Shown here: piece by piece, positions 5,752-13,865 of the stretch
How positions within the stretch are numbered: the first letter of the stretch is position 1
How the letters are laid out: every line of letters begins with the position of its first letter
Notes under the pieces: generated by a model
Told to the model about the DNA's origin: nothing
Database searches by the model: none
Seen by the model: only the letters and a program-made list of their open reading frames with translations
Position numbers and translations under genes: made by a program
DNA from: Methanobacterium sp.
GTDB taxonomy: Archaea > Methanobacteriota > Methanobacteria > Methanobacteriales > Methanobacteriaceae
NCBI GenBank assembly: GCA_021372715.1
Contig: JAJFTX010000023.1
Location: 1 to 13,899 of the forward strand
Reading direction: 5' to 3'
Length of the DNA: 13,899 nucleotides

Positions 5752-8700
5752 ATGTCAAAAAACACTACAAACAAAGTAGAGAAGCAGAATATCGGACAAT
5801 GGGAGTTCTGGATAGATGTTGGTGGAACCTTCACCGATTGCCTAGCTAAGAGCCCCGACAAGTCGATTAAGACCTATAAACTACTGAGTTCAGGAACTAT
5901 TAAAGGGCGTGTGGGAGAAGGCTCTACCAGGACGAATATAATAGACCATCAGCGAAAAAAAGATCCCCCACATTTCTTTGAAAACTACAAACTCACCCTT
6001 TTAAGACATAAAAGAAATGAGAGTGAACCTAACGATGGGGCAGCTGGTGTTGAAATAGTTGACAGTGGCATCCTGGTAGCTGCTTTCGATATAGAGCAGG
6101 GGAAATTAAGCCTTTCAAGACCCCTATCAGTTTCTCCAGAGAAGGGAATGCTATATGAACTCTCATCTGATGAGGAAGCTCCCCTTACCTGTATCAGATG
6201 GTTGAGGAAGCTGCAGTTAGATGAGAAGATAGGTGACGATGTTACGGTTCGGCTGGGAACAACCCGGGGGACCAATGCACTCTTAGAAAAACAGGGGGCC
6301 AAAGTCGGTTTTTTAACTACCAAAGGGTTTGCAGATATCCTAAAAATCGGCTACCAAAACCGTCCCAGACTGTTTACCCTGAAAGTTCAAAAACCCATGG
6401 AGCTGTACCAGGAAGTTGTTGAACTAGATGAACGCATGGACCATGAAGGAGAAATTTTAACACCCCTGGATAAAGGGGAAGTAAGAAGAAAATTATCTTC
6501 ATTAAAGGAAAATGGAATAGAATCTATTGCTGTGTGCCTGATGAATGCGTACAAGAATAACCGGCATGAGCAGATGATTCGTGATGTGGCCCGGGAAATG
6601 GGTTTCAAGCATATTTCTACATCAACAGATCTGGTGCCATTACAGAAGATAGTCTCCCGCGGAGAAACCACAACAGTTGATGCATACCTCACACCGATTA
6701 TACAGGATTACATCCAGAATATTCGAAGCGGCCTCCCCCGGGCTCCTCTTAAAATGATGACCAATGCCGGAGGACTGGTTGAGGCAGAATCATATGCCGG
6801 TAAAGACAGTATACTATCCGGCCCGGCAGGAGGTGTGGTGGGCTATGCCAAAGTAGCAGAACAGGCAGGAATATCCCAGGTGATAGGTTTTGATATGGGC
6901 GGAACCAGCACAGACGTGAGCCGTTTTAACGGTGAATATGAGTTCCGTTATGAAATGGAGATTCAAGATCCAGAATCCCATGGAGGGGTGCATCTTATCT
7001 CACCCATGTTATGGATTGAAACAGTTGCTGCAGGCGGAGGATCTATCTGCTGGTTTGACGGCCAACTACCCCGAGTCGGTCCTAAAAGTGCCGGTGCAGA
7101 ACCAGGACCTGCTTCCTATGGTCGTGGAGGCCCGCTCACCATCACTGATATTAATATTTACCTGGGACGGATACTACCGGAATACTTTGCCTTCCCCCTT
7201 GATCTTCAGGCGGTGGAGGATCGTCTGGATGAAATCATTAAAAAGATGCAACAATGCAACCAGAATTATAGCCGGGAAGAATTGGCAGCAGGTTTTGCTC
7301 GTATAGCCAATAGTACCATCTCAGCTGCAATTAAAAAAATATCCATAGCCCGTGGATATGATCCCCGTGATTATGCTCTGATCACTTTTGGAGGTGCCGG
7401 TGCGCAGCACGCCTGTCCCATCGCCAGAGAACTGGGAATTAAAAAGATATTACTCCATCCTTATGGAAGTATTCTCAGTGCCTATGGTATGGGGATGGCA
7501 GATGTAAAAAAATTCGCCCAGCAGGACGTTGGTCGGCCCTACAATCAGGAGGTGCTGGATTCCATGGATGATATGTTCCAGCGCATGGAGGCTCAACTCT
7601 TTGCTGAAATTCTTGAAGAAGATGTCCCTGCAGAACATATCAAACCTGCCCGGCGCATGCTCGATCTTCGCTATGTCGGTCAGGAACAGACATTAACTAT
7701 CCCCTGCCCTGAAGATGGAAACTACCAGTTAGCCTTTGAAGCCCGGCATCGTCTTCATTATGGCTTTACATATAAGGGGCGTGCTATTGAAATACAAGCC
7801 GCCCGTGTGGAGATGATCGGGGAAACAGAGAAAAAAGAACCGGAATCCATTCCTTTAGTGGAACGTAGGCCTGACCCGGAGCAGATGAGCCCATTGTTTG
7901 CTGCTGGTTCATGGTGTGAGGCAGCAGTGTTTAAATGGGAGAATCTCTACCCTGGAGATCATATCACCGGTCCTGCTTTGATCATCGAAGCAGGAAGCAC
8001 CATAGCAGTCGACCCGGGATGGGAGGCTGATGTTACAGAGCTTAACAATATAATCCTCGAAGATGTTGAAGGTCAGAAAGAAAAGGAAGCTAGAAGTGTG
8101 GAAGTTGACCTGATCACCCTTGAATTATTTAAAAACGCTTTTTCATCAATTGCAGAGCATATGGGTGCAACTTTACAAAAAACCGCTCTTTCAACTAATA
8201 TTAAGGAGCGTTTAGATTTCAGTTGTGCTATTTTCTCAAGAGAAGGTGAGCTGGTGGCAAATGCTCCTCATATCCCTGTGCACCTGGGTGCTATGCCTGC
8301 ATCTGTTAAACATATTATCTCCTCTTTTCATGATATGCAACCGGGGGAAGTGTATATTACCAATGATCCTTTTCATGGTGGTAGCCACCTGCCGGATGTT
8401 ACGGTGGTGACTCCAGTATTCGATGAGAAGGATAAAGAGCTGGTCTTTTTTGCAGCCAGCCGTGCTCATCATGCTGAAATAGGCGGCATCACCCCGGGAT
8501 CCATGCCTCCTTTTTCTAAAAATCTAGCTGAAGAAGGTGTCTTGATCAAAGCTTTCCGTTTCATAAGCGATGACCAGGCCAGTGAGGAAGAGTTAAAGAA
8601 GCTACTTTGCAGTGCTAAATATCCAACACGTTCTTTAGGGGATAATATAGCAGATATTCATGCTCAGGTAGCGGCGAACCAAACCGGGGTAGTTCAGCTT

Positions 8701-9690
8701 CTGGAGCTGGTGGATCGGTATGGACTTAACATGGTCAAGGCATATATGGGGCATATCCAAGTGGCAGCTGAAAATATGATGCGGCGTTCCCTTTTAAAAA
8801 TTGATCAAGGGGAGTATAGATTTACTGATTATCTTGATAATGGATCACCACTCACTGTGAAGATCAACATCCTTGAACAGGGAGAAGCAGTGGTTGACTT
8901 TCATGGAACTGGGGATGTGATCAGGGGTAGTTTGAATGCTAATACCGCTATTGTAAGTAGTGCTGTGCTTTACTGTTTCCGCTGCCTTATAGAGGAGGAT
9001 ATTCCTTTAAATGCTGGTGTATTGAAACCTATTAATATTATCTTACCGGGTAGGAGTTTCCTTAACCCACCGGTAGATGATGATCCTGAAAAATGTGCGG
9101 CTGTCGCTGGTGGTAATGTGGAGACTTCACAACGTATCGTGGATACTATCTTCGGTGCCCTGGGTTTAGTGGCTGCCAGTCAGGGGACTATGAATAATGT
9201 TTCTTTCGGCCGGGAGGGGGATGAGACGAAGCCAGCGGTTGCCTATTATGAAACCATCGGTGGTGGTTCTGGAGCAGGGGAGGACTTTCCAGGTGCCAGT
9301 GCTGTTCATACTCATATGACCAATACCAGGTTAACGGATCCGGAAGTTTTGGAAGCTCGTTACCCTATCAGAATTAATGAGTTTGTCATTAGACGAGGTT
9401 CTGGTGGAGATGGAAAGTACCATGGTGGGGATGGTATTATCAGAGAAATAGAATTCCTAGAAACTTTAAATGTTTCCTTACTTACTGGTAGGAGAAATTA
9501 TGCTCCTTATGGTCTCTTTGGAGGTGAGTCGGGACTTAAAGGTCATAATATATTAAGGCGTGCTGGTCAAGAAAGTGAAGAATTGGCATGGGCTGCTGCT
9601 TTTAATGTGGGGAAAGGGGATATACTCATTATAGAAACACCGGGTGGTGGTGGTTTTGGAAGAAGATCTGGTTCAAAGGATGAAAAATGA
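5752..9690 (+). CDS. Fused hydantoinase/oxoprolinase (HyuA-HyuB), 5-oxoprolinase-like
   Basis: This 1312 aa protein is the size of full-length ATP-dependent 5-oxoprolinase, which opens 5-oxoproline to glutamate. The HyuA half holds the ATPase-type motifs: IDVGGTFTD at 21-29, LGTTRGTNALLEKQGAKVGF near 166-185, the second phosphate motif FDMGGTSTD at about 380-388, and FGGAGAQHA at 546-554. The HyuB half begins near 783 (VDLITLELFKNAFSSIAEHMG), continues with ITNDPFHGGSHLPDV and ends with the family's ETPGGGGFG motif close to the C-terminus. In many prokaryotes the two halves are separate genes; here they are one frame with a short linker. There is no signal peptide, so it is cytoplasmic. The true substrate (5-oxoproline, a hydantoin or another cyclic amide) cannot be fixed from sequence. 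The gene sits between two surface-protein cassettes, to which it has no obvious functional link, and its GC content looks higher than theirs. Confidence 0.92.
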   Translation: MSKNTTNKVEKQNIGQWEFWIDVGGTFTDCLAKSPDKSIKTYKLLSSGTIKGRVGEGSTRTNIIDHQRKKDPPHFFENYKLTLLRHKRNESEPNDGAAGVEIVDSGILVAAFDIEQGKLSLSRPLSVSPEKGMLYELSSDEEAPLTCIRWLRKLQLDEKIGDDVTVRLGTTRGTNALLEKQGAKVGFLTTKGFADILKIGYQNRPRLFTLKVQKPMELYQEVVELDERMDHEGEILTPLDKGEVRRKLSSLKENGIESIAVCLMNAYKNNRHEQMIRDVAREMGFKHISTSTDLVPLQKIVSRGETTTVDAYLTPIIQDYIQNIRSGLPRAPLKMMTNAGGLVEAESYAGKDSILSGPAGGVVGYAKVAEQAGISQVIGFDMGGTSTDVSRFNGEYEFRYEMEIQDPESHGGVHLISPMLWIETVAAGGGSICWFDGQLPRVGPKSAGAEPGPASYGRGGPLTITDINIYLGRILPEYFAFPLDLQAVEDRLDEIIKKMQQCNQNYSREELAAGFARIANSTISAAIKKISIARGYDPRDYALITFGGAGAQHACPIARELGIKKILLHPYGSILSAYGMGMADVKKFAQQDVGRPYNQEVLDSMDDMFQRMEAQLFAEILEEDVPAEHIKPARRMLDLRYVGQEQTLTIPCPEDGNYQLAFEARHRLHYGFTYKGRAIEIQAARVEMIGETEKKEPESIPLVERRPDPEQMSPLFAAGSWCEAAVFKWENLYPGDHITGPALIIEAGSTIAVDPGWEADVTELNNIILEDVEGQKEKEARSVEVDLITLELFKNAFSSIAEHMGATLQKTALSTNIKERLDFSCAIFSREGELVANAPHIPVHLGAMPASVKHIISSFHDMQPGEVYITNDPFHGGSHLPDVTVVTPVFDEKDKELVFFAASRAHHAEIGGITPGSMPPFSKNLAEEGVLIKAFRFISDDQASEEELKKLLCSAKYPTRSLGDNIADIHAQVAANQTGVVQLLELVDRYGLNMVKAYMGHIQVAAENMMRRSLLKIDQGEYRFTDYLDNGSPLTVKINILEQGEAVVDFHGTGDVIRGSLNANTAIVSSAVLYCFRCLIEEDIPLNAGVLKPINIILPGRSFLNPPVDDDPEKCAAVAGGNVETSQRIVDTIFGALGLVAASQGTMNNVSFGREGDETKPAVAYYETIGGGSGAGEDFPGASAVHTHMTNTRLTDPEVLEARYPIRINEFVIRRGSGGDGKYHGGDGIIREIEFLETLNVSLLTGRRNYAPYGLFGGESGLKGHNILRRAGQESEELAWAAAFNVGKGDILIIETPGGGGFGRRSGSKDEK

Positions 9691-9740
9691 GATACAGGGC
9701 ACTGATTAATGAAGTTAATATTTTGTTAGTATTTAGTAAC

Positions 9741-9771
9741 CTTTATATGGTATGGTGAACAAATAATAATA
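9741..9771 (+). promoter_or_regulatory. Promoter of surface-protein cassette 3
   Basis: CTTTATATGG at 9741-9750 is a TATA box. A start 25 nt downstream falls at about 9771, the first base of the inverted repeat. Confidence 0.5.
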
Positions 9772-9821
9772 TTAATAGGATATATTATAGGTGAATATTT
9801 TTTTAGATAAATCCTATTGAT
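9771..9821 (+). promoter_or_regulatory. 5'-leader inverted repeat, copy 3
   Basis: ATTAATAGGAT at 9771-9781 pairs with ATCCTATTGAT at 9811-9821, eleven pairs including one G-U, across a 29 nt loop. Compared with copies 1 and 2, a G-C pair of the core has become A-T on both arms, which preserves pairing. The ribosome binding site AAAGGGGGG follows at 9827-9835. Confidence 0.62.
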
Positions 9822-9843
9822 TTAACAAAGGGGGGAAAAAGAT

Positions 9844-10485
9844 ATGAGAAAAATAGCAACAATATTTTTATTGATAGTTGCTTTTGGTATGGTCTTCTCT
9901 GGGGTAGTTTCTGCTCAAGAAGTGACGACAACTGTTATTGATGAAAATGGAAATCCTGCAACCACTGTTTGTAATGGTGATACTGTAACTATAGATGTAG
10001 TTGCAAATAACACCGATGACATTACTCTTGAAGATCCATTTGTGAATATTACTGCTTTAAAAAACTCAAGTTTAGTAGTAAATCCAACAACAGCAATAAT
10101 GTACTATAATGGAATTCCTTATACCAACGACCCTAATGATCCATTCTTCTGGTGGGAACCCGATTGGGGCTGGGTCTGGTGGATTGGATGGGCTGTAGAT
10201 GACAACGCAATGTACCCTGGTGAGACAGCTATACTTGATGTAACAGCCCTTGTCAAAGAAACCGGAGCAATAAAAGTAACTAGCGACTTCTATGCATGGC
10301 CAGAACAGGTAGAAGATCCTATTCTGCTGGATTCTGACAGCTACACATTCCAATCAGTACCCTGCAGACACTGCCATCCACATGGTGCAACCGTACCCAT
10401 GCAGGCCACAGGTGCTCCATTAGCTGTAGCGGCACTGGGATTACTCAGCATAATCGGTGGAGCAGTCTACGGCAAACTCCGATAA
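9844..10485 (+). CDS. Secreted, sortase-signal surface protein with CxxCH motif (cassette 3)
   Basis: This 213 aa protein is the close paralogue of the one at 2956. The signal peptide is 1-24 (ends VVSA). The beta-sandwich body runs from about 26 to 165 with the single Cys of TTVCNGDT. The loop FFWWEPDWGWVWWIGW (101-116) holds seven Trp within 14 residues and is extreme for any protein. CRHCH occupies 174-178. The C-terminal signal begins at 184 with VPMQATG and ends VYGKLR. The ATG at 9844 follows a G6 ribosome binding site at the usual distance. A double T-tract and then the 296 aa DUF11 gene follow. It is likely exported and surface-anchored. The Trp cluster may bind carbohydrate or a partner protein, but this is inference. 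Confidence 0.87.
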   Translation: MRKIATIFLLIVAFGMVFSGVVSAQEVTTTVIDENGNPATTVCNGDTVTIDVVANNTDDITLEDPFVNITALKNSSLVVNPTTAIMYYNGIPYTNDPNDPFFWWEPDWGWVWWIGWAVDDNAMYPGETAILDVTALVKETGAIKVTSDFYAWPEQVEDPILLDSDSYTFQSVPCRHCHPHGATVPMQATGAPLAVAALGLLSIIGGAVYGKLR

Positions 10486-10513
10486 TAATATTTTTTTTCT
10501 ATTCTTTTTTTTT
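10485..10513 (+). terminator. Double T-tract terminator, copy 3
   Basis: ATAATATTTTTTTTCTATTC followed by nine T directly after the stop matches the elements at 2226 and 3631. Confidence 0.55.
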
Positions 10514-10590
10514 ATTCATCTACTCTAAAATATGATGATATTGGCAAAAACAGGTCTTATTATTTTTTAAATTTCAGTTTTCTTTTATTT

Positions 10591-10663
10591 AAGTAAAAGA
10601 TATATAATTATTGGTGACTTATTCTTATTAAGAAATTGATTTTAAAAGGGGGTGAAAAAGATA
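10591..10663 (+). promoter_or_regulatory. Promoter and start region of the cassette 3 DUF11 gene
   Basis: AAAGATATATAAT at about 10596-10608 is a clear TATA box, predicting a start near 10629 and a short leader. The leader ends AAAAGGGGGTGAAAAAGATA (10644-10663). As in cassette 2, the in-frame GTG (10652) lies within the Shine-Dalgarno sequence, and ATA (10661) has the normal spacing. An in-frame TAA at 10643-10645 blocks earlier starts. Confidence 0.5.
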
Positions 10664-11542
10664 AAAAAACAACTAATCTTACTCAGCATCATATTCATTT
10701 TTAGTTTCATTTTCTGCGGAGCAGCCTCAGCAGCCCAATATGCAGATTTACAAGTTTCTAATAGTAATTGTGTTGTTTCTAATGATGGCGTGACAGCAGA
10801 TTTCAGTTTAACTGTTACTAATAATGGTCCTAATGCTGCTTCGAATGTTGTTTTACAGGATCAGATGTTAGGTGTGGATGTACAAACCTCACAGTACAGT
10901 ATAAACAACGGACCCTGGCAGGACTATAACCAACACTACATCACCTTAGGAACATTAAATGCAGGTGCAAGTGTTCTTGTAAAATTCCAGGCAGATGTAA
11001 CCGGTAATTCGTTGGCAAATAGGGCGCAGGTATCCAGCACTACCACTGATCTGATTCGGAACAACAACGTTCAGGTATATAAAACTCAATCATTCTATAC
11101 CATAACCGCCACTGCAGGAACTGGAGGAACCATAAACCCCAGTGGAAACGTGAATGTTTACACTGGTAATTCAAAGAGCTTTACCATTACACCAGATGCC
11201 CATATGAAAATTGAAAACGTACTGGTCGATGGAGTATCTCAGGGAGCAATAAACAGCTACACCTTCAACGATGTAATAGCAAATCATACTATAAGCGCTA
11301 GTTTCAGCCATATAACATACACCATCACTGCTACAGCAGGAAATGGGGGTAATATATACCCTAGTGGTTCAGTAATTGTAAACGAACTAGATGATCAAAC
11401 TTTTAATTTCACAGGAAACTCCGGATTCATGGTATTTTTTGTACTGGTCGATGGAGTAGATCAGGGAGCAATAAGCAGCTACACCTTCAACGATGTAACC
11501 ACTAATCATACCATAACAGCTGAATTTATACACATTTGGTAG
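10652..11542 (+). CDS. Secreted DUF11 protein with two InlB-like repeats (cassette 3)
   Basis: This 296 aa extracellular protein has a signal peptide at 1-27, then a DUF11 domain at about 28-143, nearly the same as in the 517 aa protein at 3811. Two InlB-like (Flg_new_2-type) repeats follow at about 148-217 and 223-296, each with TATAGxGGxI, LVDGVxQGAI and SYTFNDV. It ends with IHIW and no anchor. In the 517 aa protein the second repeat is replaced by a propeller, so the C-terminal part behaves as an exchangeable module. The remnant at 2367 matches the end of this type. The start codon is uncertain (GTG 10652 or ATA 10661). A surface-adhesin or scaffold role is inferred from the domain types; no catalytic residues are seen. 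Confidence 0.88.
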   Translation: MKKIKKQLILLSIIFIFSFIFCGAASAAQYADLQVSNSNCVVSNDGVTADFSLTVTNNGPNAASNVVLQDQMLGVDVQTSQYSINNGPWQDYNQHYITLGTLNAGASVLVKFQADVTGNSLANRAQVSSTTTDLIRNNNVQVYKTQSFYTITATAGTGGTINPSGNVNVYTGNSKSFTITPDAHMKIENVLVDGVSQGAINSYTFNDVIANHTISASFSHITYTITATAGNGGNIYPSGSVIVNELDDQTFNFTGNSGFMVFFVLVDGVDQGAISSYTFNDVTTNHTITAEFIHIW

Positions 11543-11603
11543 CTAAAGAGAAAACAGTTTTTTTGTAAAAACAAAAGGAAGTTTAAAAGATTTAGTTTAA
11601 AAG

Positions 11604-11638
11604 TTGGTTTTTTAAATCAATAATACATATTTTTTTTT
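11604..11638 (+). terminator. Hairpin plus T-tract ending cassette 3
   Basis: TTGGTTT at 11604-11610 pairs with AAATCAA at 11614-11620 (one G-U pair), followed by a T-run to about 11638. It is related to the terminators at 2539 and 5427. Confidence 0.55.
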
Positions 11639-11646
11639 AATCAATT

Positions 11647-11738
11647 AATGACTCATATGTCCTTGATATCTTAATTATCAAGAAACACCAGGTGGTGGTG
11701 TTTTTGGTCGATCCGAGCCAAAGGAGTATTTTGATAAC
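11647..11738 (+). pseudogene. Remnant of a second hyuB 3' end
   Basis: GAT ATC TTA ATT ATC (DILII, 11665-11679), then two extra bases, then ETPGGGVFGR in the next frame (11682-11711). This matches the C-terminus of the intact fusion gene upstream (DILIIETPGGGGFGR), a motif typical of HyuB. Nothing else of hyuB is visible between here and the cassette 3 terminator, which ends nine bases earlier. It records a deleted copy of hyuAB. Confidence 0.75.
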
Positions 11739-11884
11739 TTCGTTTTAATTTCACAAAAACTTTTTGTTTTGTGGATAAAACAGGACGGATTTAAAACAAA
11801 CATATAGAAAAAATAAGGGGGATATAATTTAGTTTTAGAAAAATAATCAATAAAAATTTTGTATGAATATTTTAAATTTCTTTT
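11739..11884 (-). terminator. Convergent intergenic stretch with possible terminator for the ABC operon
   Basis: No gene is seen. Read on the minus strand, T-rich runs at about 11838-11860 and 11793-11812 follow the permease stop and could end that transcript. A small hairpin (TGTTTT/AAAACA) lies near 11764-11782. Confidence 0.3.
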
Positions 11885-12610
11885 TTATTTCCATTTGGTC
11901 AGTATTTTATCTCTATGGAATATGGTTTTGCTTAAAAAGAAGAAGAATATATCCAGTATTAGTAGAGCTAATGAGATTACAAACAGGTTCAAAATATTTA
12001 ATGAGACAATATTCGATACCAGTAACATATACATGGCTATGAATGGAATGAACAGGATTATTCCCAGTTGATTGGCAGTTCTAATATCATTGACTTTTGA
12101 GGATATTATAATGTTTAATTCAATGCTTAACAGGGATGAAAGCGGCACAGCGCATAGTAGGATAAATGCCATATTCCAATTCGGTAAAAAAATCTGACCA
12201 ACATTATTATAGGTTATTAGATCGGTTAGGAACATGAAAATTACAGAACCAAGATATATCATTAAAACACAGGGTAGAAATGAAGCTATTGTTTTACCAA
12301 ATAAAAGTTCCCCATCGGTTAGAGGTGTTGCCAGGAGCGGTTCTAAACTATGTTCAATCTTCTCACCTATAATACTATAGGAGGAAAGAGTATTGGGAAG
12401 GATATAAGCAAGGATTATATAAAAAAATGAAAAAGCATTCAAAAACACCATAATATCCCCTGTAGACATGGTTTTATCAGTACTGATAACCAAGGGTAGT
12501 CCGATTGAAATAAACAGTGGGATGATGATTAGTGAATATATGATCCTTTTTTTCTTCCGAAATATCTTAAAATCCTTGTTTGCTATAACCCATGATTTCC
12601 AGAATTTCAT
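11885..12610 (-). CDS. ABC-2 type transporter permease
   Basis: This 241 aa membrane protein has about six predicted membrane helices (23-43, 53-73, 108-129, 147-170, 183-203, 206-227). The cytoplasmic segment GEKIEHSLEPLLATPLTDGELLFGK (82-106) is characteristic of ABC-2 exporters of the Nat/YhaP sort. It would form a dimer and work with the ATPase encoded just upstream. The substrate is unknown; the family exports ions, lipids, drugs or peptides. Its ATG directly follows the ATPase stop (TAAATG), with GAGGGGA in the end of the ATPase gene as the ribosome binding site, so translation is probably coupled. The N-terminus WKSWVIANKDFKIF is a usual amphipathic elbow for this family. Confidence 0.88.
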   Translation of the reverse strand: MKFWKSWVIANKDFKIFRKKKRIIYSLIIIPLFISIGLPLVISTDKTMSTGDIMVFLNAFSFFYIILAYILPNTLSSYSIIGEKIEHSLEPLLATPLTDGELLFGKTIASFLPCVLMIYLGSVIFMFLTDLITYNNVGQIFLPNWNMAFILLCAVPLSSLLSIELNIIISSKVNDIRTANQLGIILFIPFIAMYMLLVSNIVSLNILNLFVISLALLILDIFFFFLSKTIFHRDKILTKWK

Positions 12611-13534
12611 TTAATCTAGTCCCCTCACGAATTTCAGATATGCATCCTCTAAGGTCGGGCTCAGCCGGTTAACATATTGAACCTTCCCACCAGCTTCTAT
12701 TATAGCATTTACTATGATAGGGTTCTCTTCCTCACCATTAGAAACATCAATAGTGATTTTATTATTATCCACCACCATATTTAGGAGTGATAATTTATTT
12801 AAGGCTTCTATAATACCTTCAGATACTGTTTCCACTTGGATGATGGTTTTCTCACCCCAAACTGATTCTTCGAGTTCTTCTGGAGTTCCTGATGCCAGGA
12901 GGTGAGTGTTGAAAATTCCAATCTTATCACAAACTCTCTGGGCCTCATCCAGATTATGGGTGTTAAGAAAAATAGTGGTATTTTTCTCCTTTTTTAATTG
13001 AAGAATGAAATCTCGCACCTTTTTCGCGGCTTCCGGATCCAGATTCGCTGTAGGCTCATCTAAGAAGAGAATTTGCGGATCATGTATCAATGCCCGGGCT
13101 ATGGCAAGTTTTTGCTTCATCCCCTTAGAAAAACTACCAACATTAACCTTCCTTTTATCCCAGAGATCCATCAATTCAAGAAAATGTCGTATATTTTCTT
13201 TTCTCTGGGTTTCGGGACATTCATATAATTTACCATAAAAGTCCAGGTTATCATAGGCACTGAGATCATTATAGAGACCAACATTTTCCGGGAGCAGTCC
13301 AATGATCTTTCTAATTTTCAAAGAATCTTCCGGATCATCTATATCATATCCTGCTATCTGGGCTTCTCCACTGGTCTTGGATATGAGACAGCAAAGCATT
13401 CTCATAGTGGTGGTTTTCCCTGCTCCATTGGGGCCTAAAAATCCGAAAATCTCACCATCCTTAACTTCTAAAGTGATTCCATCCACTGCAGTTAAATCTC
13501 CGAATTTCCTGGTAAGATTTTTTGTAACAATCAA
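12611..13534 (-). CDS. ABC transporter ATP-binding protein
   Basis: This 307 aa cytoplasmic ATPase should power the permease encoded right after it. Walker A is GPNGAGKT at 34-41. The Q-loop region reads LLPENVGLY (80-88), with Pro-Glu where Gln is usual, which is common in this exporter group. The signature is FSKGMKQ at 135-141 rather than LSGGQ, Walker B is ILFLDE at 155-160, the D-loop is NLDP, and the switch His is H193. About 85 residues beyond the core ATPase fold form a C-terminal regulatory-type domain. The start is TTG at 13534-13532: a TAG stop lies directly upstream in frame, and no ATG or GTG fits before the conserved N-terminal strand. The start is about 25 nt from the TATA box, so the message may be leaderless. 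Confidence 0.92.
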   Translation of the reverse strand: MIVTKNLTRKFGDLTAVDGITLEVKDGEIFGFLGPNGAGKTTTMRMLCCLISKTSGEAQIAGYDIDDPEDSLKIRKIIGLLPENVGLYNDLSAYDNLDFYGKLYECPETQRKENIRHFLELMDLWDKRKVNVGSFSKGMKQKLAIARALIHDPQILFLDEPTANLDPEAAKKVRDFILQLKKEKNTTIFLNTHNLDEAQRVCDKIGIFNTHLLASGTPEELEESVWGEKTIIQVETVSEGIIEALNKLSLLNMVVDNNKITIDVSNGEEENPIIVNAIIEAGGKVQYVNRLSPTLEDAYLKFVRGLD

Positions 13535-13564
13535 CTATGATACACCAAACAAGTTTATATAATA
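13532..13564 (-). promoter_or_regulatory. Promoter of the ABC transporter operon
   Basis: On the minus strand TATTATATAAACTT (13564-13551) is a strong TATA box whose centre is about 25 nt from the TTG start. Transcription would begin at or within a few bases of the start codon. GGTG about 11 nt before the TTG is the only ribosome binding candidate. Confidence 0.55.
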
Positions 13565-13619
13565 TCCTAGGATCATTGATCTAATTCTAAATATTATTCA
13601 ATTCACTTTACATTGGATA

Positions 13620-13652
13620 TACATTATCCAAAAAAAATAGTAAAAAAAGTAC
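13620..13652 (-). terminator. T-tract terminator after the 58 aa gene
   Basis: Read on the minus strand, two T-runs (seven and eight T) separated by ACTA lie about 40 nt beyond the stop of the 58 aa gene, probably ending that operon before the ABC promoter. Confidence 0.45.
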
Positions 13653-13686
13653 TTTAGGGCTTCGATTTTCTTTTATTTTTAAAAAT

Positions 13687-13863
13687 TTATATGTCATCTG
13701 TTCGGTTGAAACTGGTATAAGCATAGTCTGGTGGGGTGGCAGTGTAATCTTTAAAAGTGGTTAATAGATTTTGTGCTTTACCATCTGTAATGTCTGTGAA
13801 GATAAAATTCTTACCACTTAGACCATCTACGAATACGTCTACATTATCTAAATAATAAATCAT
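13687..13863 (-). CDS. 58 aa protein of unknown function
   Basis: The ATG at 13863 is preceded by AAAGGAGAA, a good ribosome binding site, and the frame runs 58 codons to TAA. The protein (MIYYLDNVDVFVDGLSGKNF... to TDDI) is acidic and soluble, rich in Asp and Thr, with no Cys and no membrane segment. I do not recognise a family. It lies two bases after the stop codon of an upstream gene that runs off the window, so the two form an operon. Its size and tight packing would suit a prophage or other small-gene operon, but nothing else in the window confirms that. Confidence 0.7.
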   Translation of the reverse strand: MIYYLDNVDVFVDGLSGKNFIFTDITDGKAQNLLTTFKDYTATPPDYAYTSFNRTDDI

Positions 13864-13865
13864 GT

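Noticed and set aside
6932..7306. 124-codon frame inside the hyuAB gene
   Set aside because: It is an alternative frame of a strongly conserved coding region (glycine-rich ATPase motifs) and its translation resembles no protein family.
1471..11640. Possibility that the cassettes are transposons
   Set aside because: No transposase, terminal inverted repeats or target duplications are visible; the short inverted repeats are leader elements located only at the 5' side.
11813..11870. AGGGGGAT followed by AGAAAAATA-type sequence resembling the start of the small surface gene (9830-9870)
   Set aside because: The likeness is confined to A/T-rich low-complexity sequence, no inverted repeat precedes it, and no frame continues, so a fourth cassette remnant is not supported.
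11859..12071. 70-codon plus-strand frame starting MYEYFKFLFYFH
   Set aside because: It lies mostly antisense to the ABC permease gene, which has clear family features, and it has no supported ribosome binding site.
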